A stretch of 64,000 nt of DNA. Source: Bacillus sp. FJAT-42315 (GTDB taxonomy: Bacteria; Bacillota; Bacilli; Bacillales; Domibacillaceae). The notes beneath the pieces were generated by a model. The model ran no database searches. It had not been told where the DNA came from and saw only the letters and a program-made list of their open reading frames with translations. The DNA lies in assembly GCF_002797375.1 (NCBI RefSeq), contig NZ_KZ454941.1:3056118-3120117 (forward strand), read 5' to 3'. The first letter of the stretch is position 1. Each line of letters begins with the position of its first letter. This document shows positions 17,645 to 27,237 of this stretch, one piece after another. Position numbers and translations under genes: made by a program.

Positions 17645-18574
17645 ATGGTGGGACATGCGCGGGTTTATATGATTCTAGTAGGTACGATGATGATTTGGGG
17701 AGTGAATGTGTCACTCATTAAAATTTTGGTGGAGCATTTTCTACCTGTGACGATTACAGCGTTGCGAATTTTCACTGCCTCGCTAGCCGTGTTTTTGACA
17801 CTTGCGATCACTAAGCAAATACGGCGACCTCAAGGAAAAGAATGGGGATATATTTTCGGTGGGGCATTGTTAAGCGTCGTTTGTCATCATTATTTTTTAG
17901 CGGAAGGGTTAACGAAGACGTCCGCGACGAACGCTGGGCTTATTTTAGGACTAGGTCCATTATTAACGGCTCTGTTTGCCACTATCCTATTAAAAGGAAA
18001 GCTTACCGTTGCCCGTTGGATCGGCTTTTTGCTTGGCGGAGCTGGTGTGAGCTTTACAGTACTTGCTGGTAAAACAGGTATCAGTGCGATAACAGCCGGA
18101 GATATCGATATTTTCCTAGCAATTCTGACTCAGGCACTCAGCTTTATTTTGATAAAAAAAGCGTCAGCTACGCTCGATCCTCGGCTATTAACCGGATATA
18201 TGCTGTTATTCGGGTCTATCATCCTTTTTATGATCAGTTTATGGATGGAACCACAAGGTCTCTCTCATCTATCTGCCGCTCCCCCTCTTGTTTGGGTGGT
18301 GTTCTTCTTTTCAGCGATTATGGCAACGGCGTTCGGTCATATGATTTACAATTACGCCATTGGAAAAATTGGAGCAGCAGAAGCGTCTATTTTTATGAAT
18401 TTAAGTACCTTTTTTTCACTCGTTGCAGCAGCAGTATTACTGGACGAAGCGATGTTACCGGCACATTTGATCGGGTTTATTTTGATCGTTTCTGGTGTCC
18501 TACTAGGCTCAGGCTCGTTAGAAGAATTACAGCGACAGCGAAAACAAAATATCCAAATACAAAAGCGGAGCTGA
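17645..18574 (+). CDS. EamA-family (DMT) transporter
   Basis: A 309-residue membrane protein with ten predicted helices in two EamA repeats (about 5-140 and 150-290), the layout of drug/metabolite exporters such as RhaT- or YdcZ-like carriers. GGAGGGG precedes the ATG at 17645. No neighbour suggests a substrate. The stop codon lies inside the following hairpin. Confidence 0.85.
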   Translation: MVGHARVYMILVGTMMIWGVNVSLIKILVEHFLPVTITALRIFTASLAVFLTLAITKQIRRPQGKEWGYIFGGALLSVVCHHYFLAEGLTKTSATNAGLILGLGPLLTALFATILLKGKLTVARWIGFLLGGAGVSFTVLAGKTGISAITAGDIDIFLAILTQALSFILIKKASATLDPRLLTGYMLLFGSIILFMISLWMEPQGLSHLSAAPPLVWVVFFFSAIMATAFGHMIYNYAIGKIGAAEASIFMNLSTFFSLVAAAVLLDEAMLPAHLIGFILIVSGVLLGSGSLEELQRQRKQNIQIQKRS

Positions 18575-18591
18575 CATCAGCCTCCGCTTTT
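18561..18591. terminator. Bidirectional terminator holding two stop codons
   Basis: AAAAGCGGAG and CTCCGCTTTT with CTGA-CA-TCAG inside. The TGA of the EamA gene and the TAA of the opposite gene both fall in the hairpin, so the convergent genes are packed to the limit. Confidence 0.8.
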
Positions 18592-19177
18592 ACCTTGAAA
18601 CAAATGGATTGTCTGTAATCCAAAAACGCCATGGATAATCTTTCGCTTCCCCAGAGTTTTCAATCCCAATTCGTGATCCGACAGAAATGTCTTCTGGCAC
18701 CAGCCCTTCTGCGATAAACAATGGCGGCTCATTGAATCTTCGCCCATAGTCCTCCATCGTAACGCCCATCGCTTTCGTTAACTTCCCTGGCCCGCTCGTC
18801 AAATTTTTCAATGGCATCGTCCCACGTCGATCAAACATTAACTCTACACCTTCACATGGCTCTACCGCTCGAATTAAAACCGCTTCTGGCTGATCTACTT
18901 CTCCACTAACGACATTCAACAAGCAATGCGTATGCATCACATACGTATACACACGCCCCGCTTCTTGAAACATAATCTCTGTTCGTTTCGTGCGCCGATT
19001 ATTAAAGCTATGAGCCGCTCGATCATCAGGCCCACAATACGCTTCTGTTTCAACAATAAAGCCTGCGGTCGTTCCTTCATTTGTTACTTTTACTAACTTG
19101 CACCCGAGTAACGCTTTTGCCAACTGCAAGGTTGATTGCTGATAAAATTCTTTTTCAAACAGACGATACGGATTCAT
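18590..19177 (-). CDS. aag: 3-methyladenine DNA glycosylase (AAG/MPG family)
   Basis: This 195-residue protein matches the alkyladenine glycosylase family, which removes 3-methyladenine and hypoxanthine from DNA in base excision repair. The conserved VETEAYCGPDDRAAHSF stretch (about 42-58) contains the catalytic Glu, and VYTYVMHTHCLLNVV and the SGPGKLTKAMG motif (about 128-138) are typical. Length fits B. subtilis YxlJ. It is a single-gene unit. Confidence 0.92.
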   Translation of the reverse strand: MNPYRLFEKEFYQQSTLQLAKALLGCKLVKVTNEGTTAGFIVETEAYCGPDDRAAHSFNNRRTKRTEIMFQEAGRVYTYVMHTHCLLNVVSGEVDQPEAVLIRAVEPCEGVELMFDRRGTMPLKNLTSGPGKLTKAMGVTMEDYGRRFNEPPLFIAEGLVPEDISVGSRIGIENSGEAKDYPWRFWITDNPFVSR

Positions 19178-19267
19178 TTTTTCTCTCCTTCTTTTGCTTG
19201 AATGAATGGAAAAACATAGTCGAGTCCCTTACAATAAAGAGTAAAGAAATAAAAGGGAGGTCATCTT

Positions 19268-19576
19268 ATGGCAATCATCGGCTGGGCTAGCTTAGCTATC
19301 TTTATTATAGCCATCCTTTATTTAGTCATCGCGGTCATAAGCACATTAAAAACGATGCAACCGAAATTAAATCGACTGCAATCTGCTTCAGAAAGAATCA
19401 ACGAACAACAAATGAAGCTACAAACAGAAGTTCAAGCATTAACCGCCCATCAAGCAGGCATTCAGCAAGATATCGAACAAAAGAAAGAAATCGTCACACA
19501 AGTGATAGCAGAAGCGAAACAAACACCAGAGGCTATCAAACAATTAAGCATCGCAGTGAAAAACAAACTATCCTAA
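19268..19576 (+). CDS. DUF948-like small membrane coiled-coil protein
   Basis: The 102 residues consist of one N-terminal membrane helix (about 5-27) and a long amphipathic coiled coil with heptads through residue 98. This is the architecture of DUF948 proteins (B. subtilis YtxG and YoxC types), whose function is not well known. The ribosome binding site AAGGGAGGT is strong. Confidence 0.75.
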   Translation: MAIIGWASLAIFIIAILYLVIAVISTLKTMQPKLNRLQSASERINEQQMKLQTEVQALTAHQAGIQQDIEQKKEIVTQVIAEAKQTPEAIKQLSIAVKNKLS

Positions 19577-19580
19577 ACGG

Positions 19581-19617
19581 AATGAAGGCAAAGAGAAGCG
19601 TTCTCTTTGCCTTCATT
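19581..19617. terminator. Bidirectional terminator
   Basis: AATGAAGGCAAAGAGA and TCTCTTTGCCTTCATT pair across a short AGCGT loop, then TTTTT on the plus strand. It serves the DUF948 gene and the opposite kinase gene. Confidence 0.85.
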
Positions 19618-19620
19618 TTT

Positions 19621-21726
19621 TTACTGATTTAACGGAAATACCACTTCCACCCTAGTACCTTTCCCTAATTCACTTGTAATGCTCATATAGGCATCATGAG
19701 CTTCAACAATACGGTAACTGACCATTAAGCCAAGCCCCGTCCCCTTCTCTTTCGTACTGTAAAAAGGTTCGCCAAGCCGTGCTAATCGTTCTTCAGAAAT
19801 ACCAATACCTTCATCTTTAAAAGTGAACACCACACCACTCGCTGTTAACTTCGTTTCAATATCAACTTGACCACCATTTGACATCGCTTCAATGGCATTT
19901 TTTAAAATATTAATAAACACTTGCTTCATTTGATTTCGATCACAGTAAATAATCGGTAATTGCAAGGAAAACTCTTGCTTGATTTGTACCCCATTCATAT
20001 TCGCTTGAGCCGCTAGTAGTGTAATGACCTCTTGAATTAATTTATTCATATTCGTTGGTTGAAACTTCATCGCTTGCGGTTTACCAAGAACAAGAAACTC
20101 ATTCACAATAGCGCTCATTCGCTCAATTTCTGAATCAATGACTTCTAAATAAGGCTGCTTTTCCGGCGAATCCTCTTTCATTAATTGAACAAATCCTTTA
20201 ATCGAAGTTAGTGGATTTCGAATTTCATGGGCGACACCAGCAGCTAACTCTCCAACAATCGTCAGCTTTTCCGATGTTCGAATCCACTCCTCTGCTTGAA
20301 TTCTCTCAGTAATATCTGTCGAGACATAAAGCGTTTGTTCCAATTGATTCAAAGCCGAAAAAATTGGCAAATGTGCCGTTTCTACATGGCGCATATCACC
20401 TGTAGAATTGATAAACATTTCTCTAATAAAAGGATTCGTCTGTCCCACTTCTCGCTCTTGTTTAAAAGAAAAGTCTGATACTTTCTTCCCTTCAAAGTCA
20501 GACACGTCGCGACCTAAAAATGAAGCGAAAGATTGATTCACAAACGTAAAGTACCCTTCTCCGTCTACCGCATAAATATAACTCGGATTCATGTCGATCA
20601 CCGTGCGGAAAAATTCCTTCTGCTGTCGTAACTCTTCTTCTTTTCTTTGTAAGCTTAATTTCGAATTTCGCATATGTTCGACCATCTCGTTAAAGCGAGT
20701 CGAAAGCACCCCGATCTCACCTTTGACAATGGGAGAGATCATCTGCTGATCATTCCCTTTAGCCATTAAATCCACCGCTGTATATAACCGCCTAATCGGC
20801 TTTATAAGATCTTGAGCATATAAAGCTGTCAGTGCAGACAGAACAAAAACAACGAAAATCGACATGATCCACAATGATTTCATAAATAAATGATATTGAT
20901 AATATACATCCTCTTTCGGTACTTCTGCTACAATCCCCCAATCCATCAATGGAACATATTCAAAGGAAGAAAAATAGTCCATATCCTCTTCAGCTGGCGC
21001 TCCTATATACCCCGATTCGTGTCTCTTTAGCCTTTGAACAGCCGGATGTTCCGACATATCTGTGCCAATTTGCATCACATTTGGATGGGAAATCACTTTT
21101 CCTTGATGATCAACGATAAAGGCGGAGCCAGCTTCTTCATGACCGAACTTGTACGTTTGGAAAATCGTTTGAAAATTTCGATTTTCTTTAATCCATAACG
21201 TCAAATTGACGACACGACTCACTTCCCCATCAACTAAAATCGGGACAGAATAAACAATAACTGGCCCATGTGATGGCATATTTAACACGTCACTCACATA
21301 AGGTTGTTTAGTTTCAAACGTTCGTTGGAAATACACTTGCTCCTTTACATTTGTAGGTGGATGATGTCCTTCTTTCGGAAAAAAGCTTTGCACATTGCCA
21401 TCTTTATCCGCAATCAAAGTGCTATCGACAAAAGAAGACACATTGCTTAACATATCCAATTCTTTATATAACATATTTGGATCGGTGGACTGTAGTTCCT
21501 TTCTCGACTGTACATGAACAACGAGAGTCCTCATATCGTCTGCCACCACCGATATTTTCTCTTTAATCCGCTTCGCATTTCTATCTGTAATTTCCTGATA
21601 AATATTTTGAGAAATGTCCGGGAGAAGGATACGAGAAGCAGTAAAAACAAAGAATAACACAGTAAAAATAACAGCCAGATTAATCAGAAATATTCTCCAA
21701 AAAATGTACGATTTATACCATTTCAT
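19621..21726 (-). CDS. Orphan sensor histidine kinase (dCache-HAMP-PAS-HisKA-HATPase)
   Basis: A 701-residue kinase. Membrane helices near residues 10-30 and 280-300 enclose an extracellular double Cache-type sensor. A HAMP domain (about 300-355), PAS (about 370-480), HisKA with the phosphoaccepting His500 in AHEIRNPLTS, and an ATPase domain with N box, DEGIGIS and GTGLGL follow. The ATG at 21726 is preceded by AGGTGA and is preferred to the ATG at 21750, which has no ribosome binding site. No response regulator gene is adjacent. The HisKA region resembles the sporulation kinases KinA-KinE, so a Spo0F-type partner encoded elsewhere is possible. Confidence 0.85.
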   Translation of the reverse strand: MKWYKSYIFWRIFLINLAVIFTVLFFVFTASRILLPDISQNIYQEITDRNAKRIKEKISVVADDMRTLVVHVQSRKELQSTDPNMLYKELDMLSNVSSFVDSTLIADKDGNVQSFFPKEGHHPPTNVKEQVYFQRTFETKQPYVSDVLNMPSHGPVIVYSVPILVDGEVSRVVNLTLWIKENRNFQTIFQTYKFGHEEAGSAFIVDHQGKVISHPNVMQIGTDMSEHPAVQRLKRHESGYIGAPAEEDMDYFSSFEYVPLMDWGIVAEVPKEDVYYQYHLFMKSLWIMSIFVVFVLSALTALYAQDLIKPIRRLYTAVDLMAKGNDQQMISPIVKGEIGVLSTRFNEMVEHMRNSKLSLQRKEEELRQQKEFFRTVIDMNPSYIYAVDGEGYFTFVNQSFASFLGRDVSDFEGKKVSDFSFKQEREVGQTNPFIREMFINSTGDMRHVETAHLPIFSALNQLEQTLYVSTDITERIQAEEWIRTSEKLTIVGELAAGVAHEIRNPLTSIKGFVQLMKEDSPEKQPYLEVIDSEIERMSAIVNEFLVLGKPQAMKFQPTNMNKLIQEVITLLAAQANMNGVQIKQEFSLQLPIIYCDRNQMKQVFINILKNAIEAMSNGGQVDIETKLTASGVVFTFKDEGIGISEERLARLGEPFYSTKEKGTGLGLMVSYRIVEAHDAYMSITSELGKGTRVEVVFPLNQ

Positions 21727-21813
21727 TTTTTCACCTAGGCTTCTAATCATTCGATCATTTTAACTTCATCTTACCAAATCCTTCTTTCTTCTGTATAGAC
21801 GAACTGAAAATAA

Positions 21814-22110
21814 AAAAAGCTTGTCTCCTAAGTAAACAAATAGAATGTTTTCGTAGGAGACAAGCTCTTTTACGAGATAATCTCGTCCTTATATGCATAT
21901 ATTCGTAACTCACAACGCTTATGAATGAGTTTTGTTCTTCCTATTTTGGAATGAAACCGCCGCGGTTTTGTTCCACATCGTCGTTTATGATGAACCTAAA
22001 CGACCTAAGCCCTGCCTTCTCTTAAGTCCTTGCGGCTCCGAAGCCGCTCCAGTGTGAATAAGTCTTGCGTCAAAAACATAGCAGAATGCCAGTATCTATA
22101 TAAAACGTTC
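21814..22110 (-). ncRNA. Structured RNA candidate downstream of recQ
   Basis: This 300-base gene-free stretch ends, on the minus strand, in a 15-bp hairpin (21816-21830 with 21854-21868) followed by seven T, a good terminator. Upstream of it are compact hairpins: GCGGCUUCGGAGCCGC (about 22031-22046), GUCGUUUA with UAAACGAC (about 21980-22004), AAACCG-CGG-CGGUUU flanked by UGGAA/UUCCA (about 21946-21975), and ACGAGA with UCUCGU (about 21873-21887). In B. subtilis the 6S-2 RNA (BS203) is encoded in the intergenic region beside recQ (yocI), so a 6S-2-like RNA is one idea. I could not fold it into the long 6S rod by eye. A structured recQ 3' UTR is the simpler alternative. Confidence 0.4.
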
Positions 22111-22161
22111 TAAGTTACTTTCTAACTGAATTTATTATGATATCATTATCCTTCGCGTTCG

Positions 22162-24282
22162 TCAACCTTTTCTTTGTAACGCTAGAAAGAATTTGATCAT
22201 TCCATAAGTCACTTCGTCTGGAAGCTGCTCTTTGATCGGCTTTAGCTTATCCACTCCGACCTGCTCGACTGCTTGTTCAAGTAATGATCGATAAGCAACA
22301 GGAACTAGTGAAGCCAAACCGACATCTTCCCCTTCTTCTATACACTGCACTAAATGATTTTCAATCGTGTAGGCAGAGAGATTACGTTTTTCCACAATTT
22401 CTTCAACGGTTAATTGCGCTTGATGCAAAGCCAATGTTTCCAAATGGGAGCCGCTCACCGACTTTTTCTTCGGTGTAGATGGAATGATAACAGTGCTTAC
22501 TTTCTCTCGTTCCGGATGCTCGCTAACAAACTCAGCGATCACTTGTAGAAAAGCCTCGCCATACTTTTCAAGCTTGCTGCTTCCGACACCGCTCACGGTT
22601 AAAAACTCTTCATCCGATTGAGGAAGTTTCGCACACATATCTTGTAACGTCGAATCTGAAAAAATAACAAAAGGCGCCACACCTGCTTCTTGAGCAAGTT
22701 GTTTGCGCAAACTTCGTAATTGTTCAAACAACGGATCATCTTTCGAAATTTGCTTCGTTTGCACCACTTCTTTTCGCTGAACGGGTTGCTGACCGAGTAA
22801 GACGTCCTTACCGTTACTCGTCACAAAAATCGTCGGATACGTACCATGCTCCACACCGAGCAACTCTTTAGAAATTAAAAACTCGATAAAGTGACTGACC
22901 TCTTTGGCACTTTGCTGTTTCATAATGCCATATGTAGACAATTGATCAAAGCCAAGCTCCAATAATTTTTTATTTCTCGAGCCAGTTAACACTTGCGCCG
23001 TCATCGCTTTGCCAAAACGTTGGCCCATACGAATCACGCACGATAACACCATTTGCGCTTCTTTCGTGACATCCACACTGCTTCTTGAATCGGTACAGTT
23101 TCCACAGCGACCACAAGGTTCTGAAGAGGGATCTCCGAAATACTTCACGATAAAGCTTTGCAAGCAGCTTTCTGTATGACAGTAATCAACCATTAACTGT
23201 AACTTCTCAAGCTCTTTCGGTATCCGCTCACGCTCTTGCGATTGATCAATTAAAAAGCGCTGCGTCTGTACATCTTGCGAAGAATAAAGCAAAACACACT
23301 CACTCGGCAAGCCATCTCGTCCTGCACGTCCCGCCTCTTGATAATAGCTTTCCATATTTTTCGGCAATTGAAAATGAAGAACATAGCGAATGTTTGACTT
23401 ATCAATCCCCATTCCAAACGCATTAGTTGCAACCATTACTGACGCTTGATCGGTTAAAAAACGATCCTGCTCATTCGCTCGCTCTGCGTCACTCATGCCG
23501 GCATGATAACGAGCGACCGAAATATTATTTTTTTTCAAGAGTTCAAATAGTTGATCGACCGTTTTTCTCGTCGCCGCATAAATGATCCCCGCTTCCTTTT
23601 CATTCTTTTTAATATAATCTTTTAAAAATAGCTGGCGATCCTGCCCTTGGATGATAGAGAAAGAAAGATTTTCACGTTCAAATCCTGTCATGACTGTATG
23701 GCTGTCATCAATAGAAAGCAAGCGACAAATATCATCGCGTACTTGCGGAGTCGCCGTCGCTGTCAGTGCTAGCACCACCGGCCTTCTGACAAGCATATCC
23801 GCTAACCGCTGGATTTGCCGATAGCTCGGACGAAAATCATGCCCCCATTGCGAAATACAATGCGCTTCATCAACAGCCACGAGCGGGATCTGTATTTCTC
23901 GTAACTCTTCAATAAAGGCAAAGGATTCTAATCGCTCCGGTGCGATGTACAATAATTTGTATTCCCCATGTTTAGCAGCTGTCATCGTCTCACGGACCTC
24001 TTTGTGGCTAAGTGAACTATTAATGTAGGCAGCCGGAATCCCCGCCTCTAATAATGTATCGACTTGATCTTTCATCAATGAGATCAGTGGAGAAATGACT
24101 ATCGTCGTTCCTTGAAGAACAAGTGCTGGAATTTGATAACAAATCGACTTCCCGCCCCCCGTCGGCATCACACAAATGGTATTCCTTCCTGCAAGAACGT
24201 GCTCAATCGCTTGCTCCTGCCCTTTGCGGAATGCAGAATAACCGAAATGAGACTGCAACAATTGTTGGGCTTGTTCAAGCAT
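22162..24282 (-). CDS. recQ: ATP-dependent DNA helicase RecQ
   Basis: A 706-residue 3'-5' DNA helicase. The order is: helicase core with Walker A MPTGGGKS (about 41-48), DEAH box in VDEAHCISQWGHDFRP (about 140), helicase C domain with the QEAGRAGRDG motif (about 310), RQC zinc site with CGRCGNC (about 380), RQC winged helix, HRDC domain (about 505-580) and a C-terminal helix-turn-helix region (about 610-700). The ATG at 24282 follows AAGGAAGTGG; the longer reading frame from 24351 lacks a ribosome binding site. The layout agrees with B. subtilis RecQ (YocI), a repair and recombination helicase. Confidence 0.93.
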   Translation of the reverse strand: MLEQAQQLLQSHFGYSAFRKGQEQAIEHVLAGRNTICVMPTGGGKSICYQIPALVLQGTTIVISPLISLMKDQVDTLLEAGIPAAYINSSLSHKEVRETMTAAKHGEYKLLYIAPERLESFAFIEELREIQIPLVAVDEAHCISQWGHDFRPSYRQIQRLADMLVRRPVVLALTATATPQVRDDICRLLSIDDSHTVMTGFERENLSFSIIQGQDRQLFLKDYIKKNEKEAGIIYAATRKTVDQLFELLKKNNISVARYHAGMSDAERANEQDRFLTDQASVMVATNAFGMGIDKSNIRYVLHFQLPKNMESYYQEAGRAGRDGLPSECVLLYSSQDVQTQRFLIDQSQERERIPKELEKLQLMVDYCHTESCLQSFIVKYFGDPSSEPCGRCGNCTDSRSSVDVTKEAQMVLSCVIRMGQRFGKAMTAQVLTGSRNKKLLELGFDQLSTYGIMKQQSAKEVSHFIEFLISKELLGVEHGTYPTIFVTSNGKDVLLGQQPVQRKEVVQTKQISKDDPLFEQLRSLRKQLAQEAGVAPFVIFSDSTLQDMCAKLPQSDEEFLTVSGVGSSKLEKYGEAFLQVIAEFVSEHPEREKVSTVIIPSTPKKKSVSGSHLETLALHQAQLTVEEIVEKRNLSAYTIENHLVQCIEEGEDVGLASLVPVAYRSLLEQAVEQVGVDKLKPIKEQLPDEVTYGMIKFFLALQRKG

Positions 24283-24456
24283 TATGCCACTTCCTTTGGT
24301 TTTTTCATCATTATAACATGCGGAAATCGTATTTTTAGGATTCTTAGCCACCTTTGCTCTTTACGGCCGCTTCTTTGACTTTCTACGCTTTATTTCTGTT
24401 CCTTATTTCTCTATAATAGGAATAACTAAAGCATACATAGAAAGGCTGGTTGCAGT

Positions 24457-26115
24457 TTGGAACAACATTCATCAAATTTTATTAGAACGATTATTACGGA
24501 AGATTTAAAGTCTGGAAAGCGAGATCACGTGATTACTCGTTTTCCTCCTGAGCCTAATGGGTATTTACATATTGGTCATGCGAAGTCGATCATCATCAAT
24601 TTCGGGTTAGCGGATGATTTTAAAGGAAAAACAAATTTGCGTTTTGATGACACAAATCCATTGAAGGAAGATCAGGAGTACGTTGATTCGATTAAAGAGG
24701 ATGTCGAGTGGCTCGGTTATGAGTGGGATGAACTGCGTTATGCGTCTGACTACTTTGAAGAAATGTACGACAGAGCGGTTCTATTAATTAAAAAAGGCAA
24801 AGCCTATGTCGACGATTTAACAGCTGAGGAAATGCGTGAGTATCGTGGAACATTAACGGAGCCAGGAAAAGAAAGTCCGTATCGCAACCGCTCGATTGAA
24901 GAAAACCTCGACTTATTTGAAAAAATGCGCAACGGCGAATTTGAAAACGGCTCAAAAGTGTTACGCGCTAAAATTGATATGGCGTCTCCAAACTTAAACT
25001 TACGTGATCCAGCTTTATACCGAGTCTCTCATGCGAGCCATCATAATACTGGTGACAAATGGTGCATCTATCCGATGTATGACTTTGCTCATCCACTAGA
25101 AGATGCGATCGAAGGTATCACTCATTCTCTTTGTACGATAGAGTTTGAAGACCATCGTCCGCTTTATGATTGGGTTGTAAGAGAATGTGAAATGGAGCAT
25201 CAGCCACAGCAAATTGAGTTTGGCCGTTTAAACATTTCCAATACAGTCATGAGTAAACGAAAATTAAAACAGCTAGTTGATGAAGGGTTTGTCGATGGCT
25301 GGGACGATCCACGTCTACCAACGATTTCCGGCTTACGAAGAAAAGGCTATACACCAAAAGCGATTCGTGATTTCATCGGTGAAATCGGGGTCTCTAAAGG
25401 CTCTGGTGTAGTCGATTCAGCAATGCTTGAGCATTTCGCACGTGAAGACTTAAAGCTGAAAGCACCACGAACTATGGGCGTGTTAAAGCCGCTAAAAGTC
25501 GTAATTACAAACTATCCAGAAGGTCAAGTAGAGTGGCTTGATGCAGAAATCAATCCAGAAAATCCAGAAATGGGCACACGGAAAATTCCTTTTTCGCGTG
25601 AAATTTACGTAGAGCAAGAAGATTTCATGGAAAACCCGCCGAAGAAATACTTCCGCCTCTTCCCTGGCAATGAAGTTCGCTTAAAGCACGCCTACTTCAT
25701 TAAATGTGAAGAAGTGATTAAAGATGAAAACGGTGAAGTAATTGAGCTTCGTTGCACATACGATCCAGAAACGAAGAGCGGTTCAGGTTTTACTGGCCGT
25801 AAAGTAAAAGGAACATTGCACTGGGTCGATGCCACTCATGCAATCCCTGCAGAATTCCGTCTATATGAACCATTGATTTTAGACGCGGAAGAAAATGAAG
25901 AAACAGAAGGTAAGACATTCTTGGATTACGTGAATAAAAACTCGCTTGAAATCGTTGATGGCTTCATTGAGCCAAATATGAAAGATGTGAAGCCTCAAGA
26001 TAAGTTTCAATTTTTCAGACATGGCTATTTCAACGTCGACCCGAAACATACAACGGAAGAAAAGGTCGTCTTTAACCGCATCGTCTCTTTGAAAAGCTCG
26101 TTTAAATTGAAATAA
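24457..26115 (+). CDS. glnS: Glutaminyl-tRNA synthetase
   Basis: This 552-residue class I synthetase has the HIGH-type motif [14 protein letters not shown] (about 28-41), the KMSKS-type motif VMSKRKL (about 264-270) and the C-terminal beta-barrel anticodon-binding domains of bacterial GlnRS. It charges tRNA-Gln directly. Most Bacillus species lack this enzyme and make Gln-tRNA by misacylation and GatCAB amidation, so its presence is notable. The start is TTG at 24457 with AAAGG upstream; no ATG fits. GlxRS family members that charge Glu are excluded by overall similarity to GlnRS rather than GltX. It is a single-gene unit with its own terminator. Confidence 0.93.
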   Translation: MEQHSSNFIRTIITEDLKSGKRDHVITRFPPEPNGYLHIGHAKSIIINFGLADDFKGKTNLRFDDTNPLKEDQEYVDSIKEDVEWLGYEWDELRYASDYFEEMYDRAVLLIKKGKAYVDDLTAEEMREYRGTLTEPGKESPYRNRSIEENLDLFEKMRNGEFENGSKVLRAKIDMASPNLNLRDPALYRVSHASHHNTGDKWCIYPMYDFAHPLEDAIEGITHSLCTIEFEDHRPLYDWVVRECEMEHQPQQIEFGRLNISNTVMSKRKLKQLVDEGFVDGWDDPRLPTISGLRRKGYTPKAIRDFIGEIGVSKGSGVVDSAMLEHFAREDLKLKAPRTMGVLKPLKVVITNYPEGQVEWLDAEINPENPEMGTRKIPFSREIYVEQEDFMENPPKKYFRLFPGNEVRLKHAYFIKCEEVIKDENGEVIELRCTYDPETKSGSGFTGRKVKGTLHWVDATHAIPAEFRLYEPLILDAEENEETEGKTFLDYVNKNSLEIVDGFIEPNMKDVKPQDKFQFFRHGYFNVDPKHTTEEKVVFNRIVSLKSSFKLK

Positions 26116-26132
26116 TAAAATGCACATACAAG

Positions 26133-26180
26133 TTAGGGGTTGCTATCATACTATACAATGATAGCAACCCCTAATTTTTT
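26133..26180 (+). terminator. Rho-independent terminator after glnS
   Basis: A perfect 16-bp stem (26133-26148 and 26159-26174) is followed by six T. Confidence 0.9.
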
Positions 26181-26204
26181 TCTTTTGTCACTCAGCAACA
26201 AAAA

Positions 26205-26246
26205 TGAAAGCGTTTTATTGTTTTCGTCGAACATTGTATATATATG
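26205..26246 (+). promoter_or_regulatory. Candidate cre site and promoter of the put operon
   Basis: TGAAAGCGTTTTAT at 26205-26218 matches the CcpA cre consensus TGWAANCGNTNWCA at 12 of 14 positions. It abuts a possible SigA promoter, TTGTTT (26218-26223), 17 bp, TATATG (26241-26246). In this place bound CcpA could affect put expression. The -10 is weak, which fits a promoter needing the activator PutR. Confidence 0.4.
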
Positions 26247-26305
26247 TGACTAAATTGTAAAATTATTATGACATCAAAACAACTTCTGTAGGAGGTGCAA
26301 CAACA

Positions 26306-27223
26306 ATGGAAGCGTTAACTAGAGATTTTTTCTTATTTTTATCCAAAAATAATTTTCTTAATAAATTAGCTCAAAATAGCGGTGGAAATTTTGCTGCAGG
26401 AAAGATTATAGGTGGAACGAACTTCGAGAGCTCGATTAAATTTATTCGTGAATTGAACAAGCAAGGATTATCGGTTACAGTCGATCACCTTGGAGAATTT
26501 GTCGATTCAAAAGAAGTTGCAAACGAGAGAACAGAGGAATGTATCCAAACGATCGAAATGATCAGAAAAGAAAATTTAGATTCACAAGTTTCCTTGAAAA
26601 TGACATCTTTAGGACTCGATATCGATCATGATTTAGTTGTTGAAAATATGACACGAATTTTAGATACAGCCGAAAAAAATCAAGTCATGGTAACGATCGA
26701 TATGGAAGATGTGCCACGTTGTCAAGCGACACTTGATTTATTTAAACAATTTAAAGAAAAGTACCATTACGTAAGTACGGTACTACAAGCTTATCTTTAT
26801 CGAACAGAAGCTGATTTAGAAGGTGTAAGCGATCTCAAACCGTTTTTACGTCTCGTCAAAGGAGCCTATAAAGAAGCTCCTGAACATGCTTATCCTGAAA
26901 AGAAAGACGTAGACGAAAATTACAAAAAACTGATTGGACAAAGCTTACTAAATGGGAACTATACTGCTATCGCTTCCCACGATGATCAAATCATCGAGTT
27001 CACAAAGGAGTTTGCCAAAAAGCATAACATTCCTAACGATCAATTCGAATTCCAAATGCTTTACGGAATGAGAAACAAGACTCAGCTTGAACTCGTGAAA
27101 CAAGGCTACAAAATGCGAGTTTACGTACCGTACGGCCTTGATTGGTACGGCTACTTCATGAGACGACTAGCTGAACGTCCTGCAAATATCGCCTTTGTTT
27201 TCAAAGGTATGGTGAAAAAATAA
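26306..27223 (+). CDS. putB: Proline dehydrogenase PutB
   Basis: A 305-residue FAD-dependent TIM-barrel enzyme that oxidises proline to pyrroline-5-carboxylate. Family motifs include [10 protein letters not shown] (about 53-62), [10 protein letters not shown] (about 190) and the C-terminal [19 protein letters not shown] (about 277-295) that holds the substrate-binding arginines. AGGAGGTG precedes the ATG. First gene of putB-putC-putP, electrons going to the quinone pool. The set and order match B. subtilis putBCP-putR. Confidence 0.94.
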   Translation: MEALTRDFFLFLSKNNFLNKLAQNSGGNFAAGKIIGGTNFESSIKFIRELNKQGLSVTVDHLGEFVDSKEVANERTEECIQTIEMIRKENLDSQVSLKMTSLGLDIDHDLVVENMTRILDTAEKNQVMVTIDMEDVPRCQATLDLFKQFKEKYHYVSTVLQAYLYRTEADLEGVSDLKPFLRLVKGAYKEAPEHAYPEKKDVDENYKKLIGQSLLNGNYTAIASHDDQIIEFTKEFAKKHNIPNDQFEFQMLYGMRNKTQLELVKQGYKMRVYVPYGLDWYGYFMRRLAERPANIAFVFKGMVKK

Positions 27224-27237
27224 AAGGAGCGAATGTC

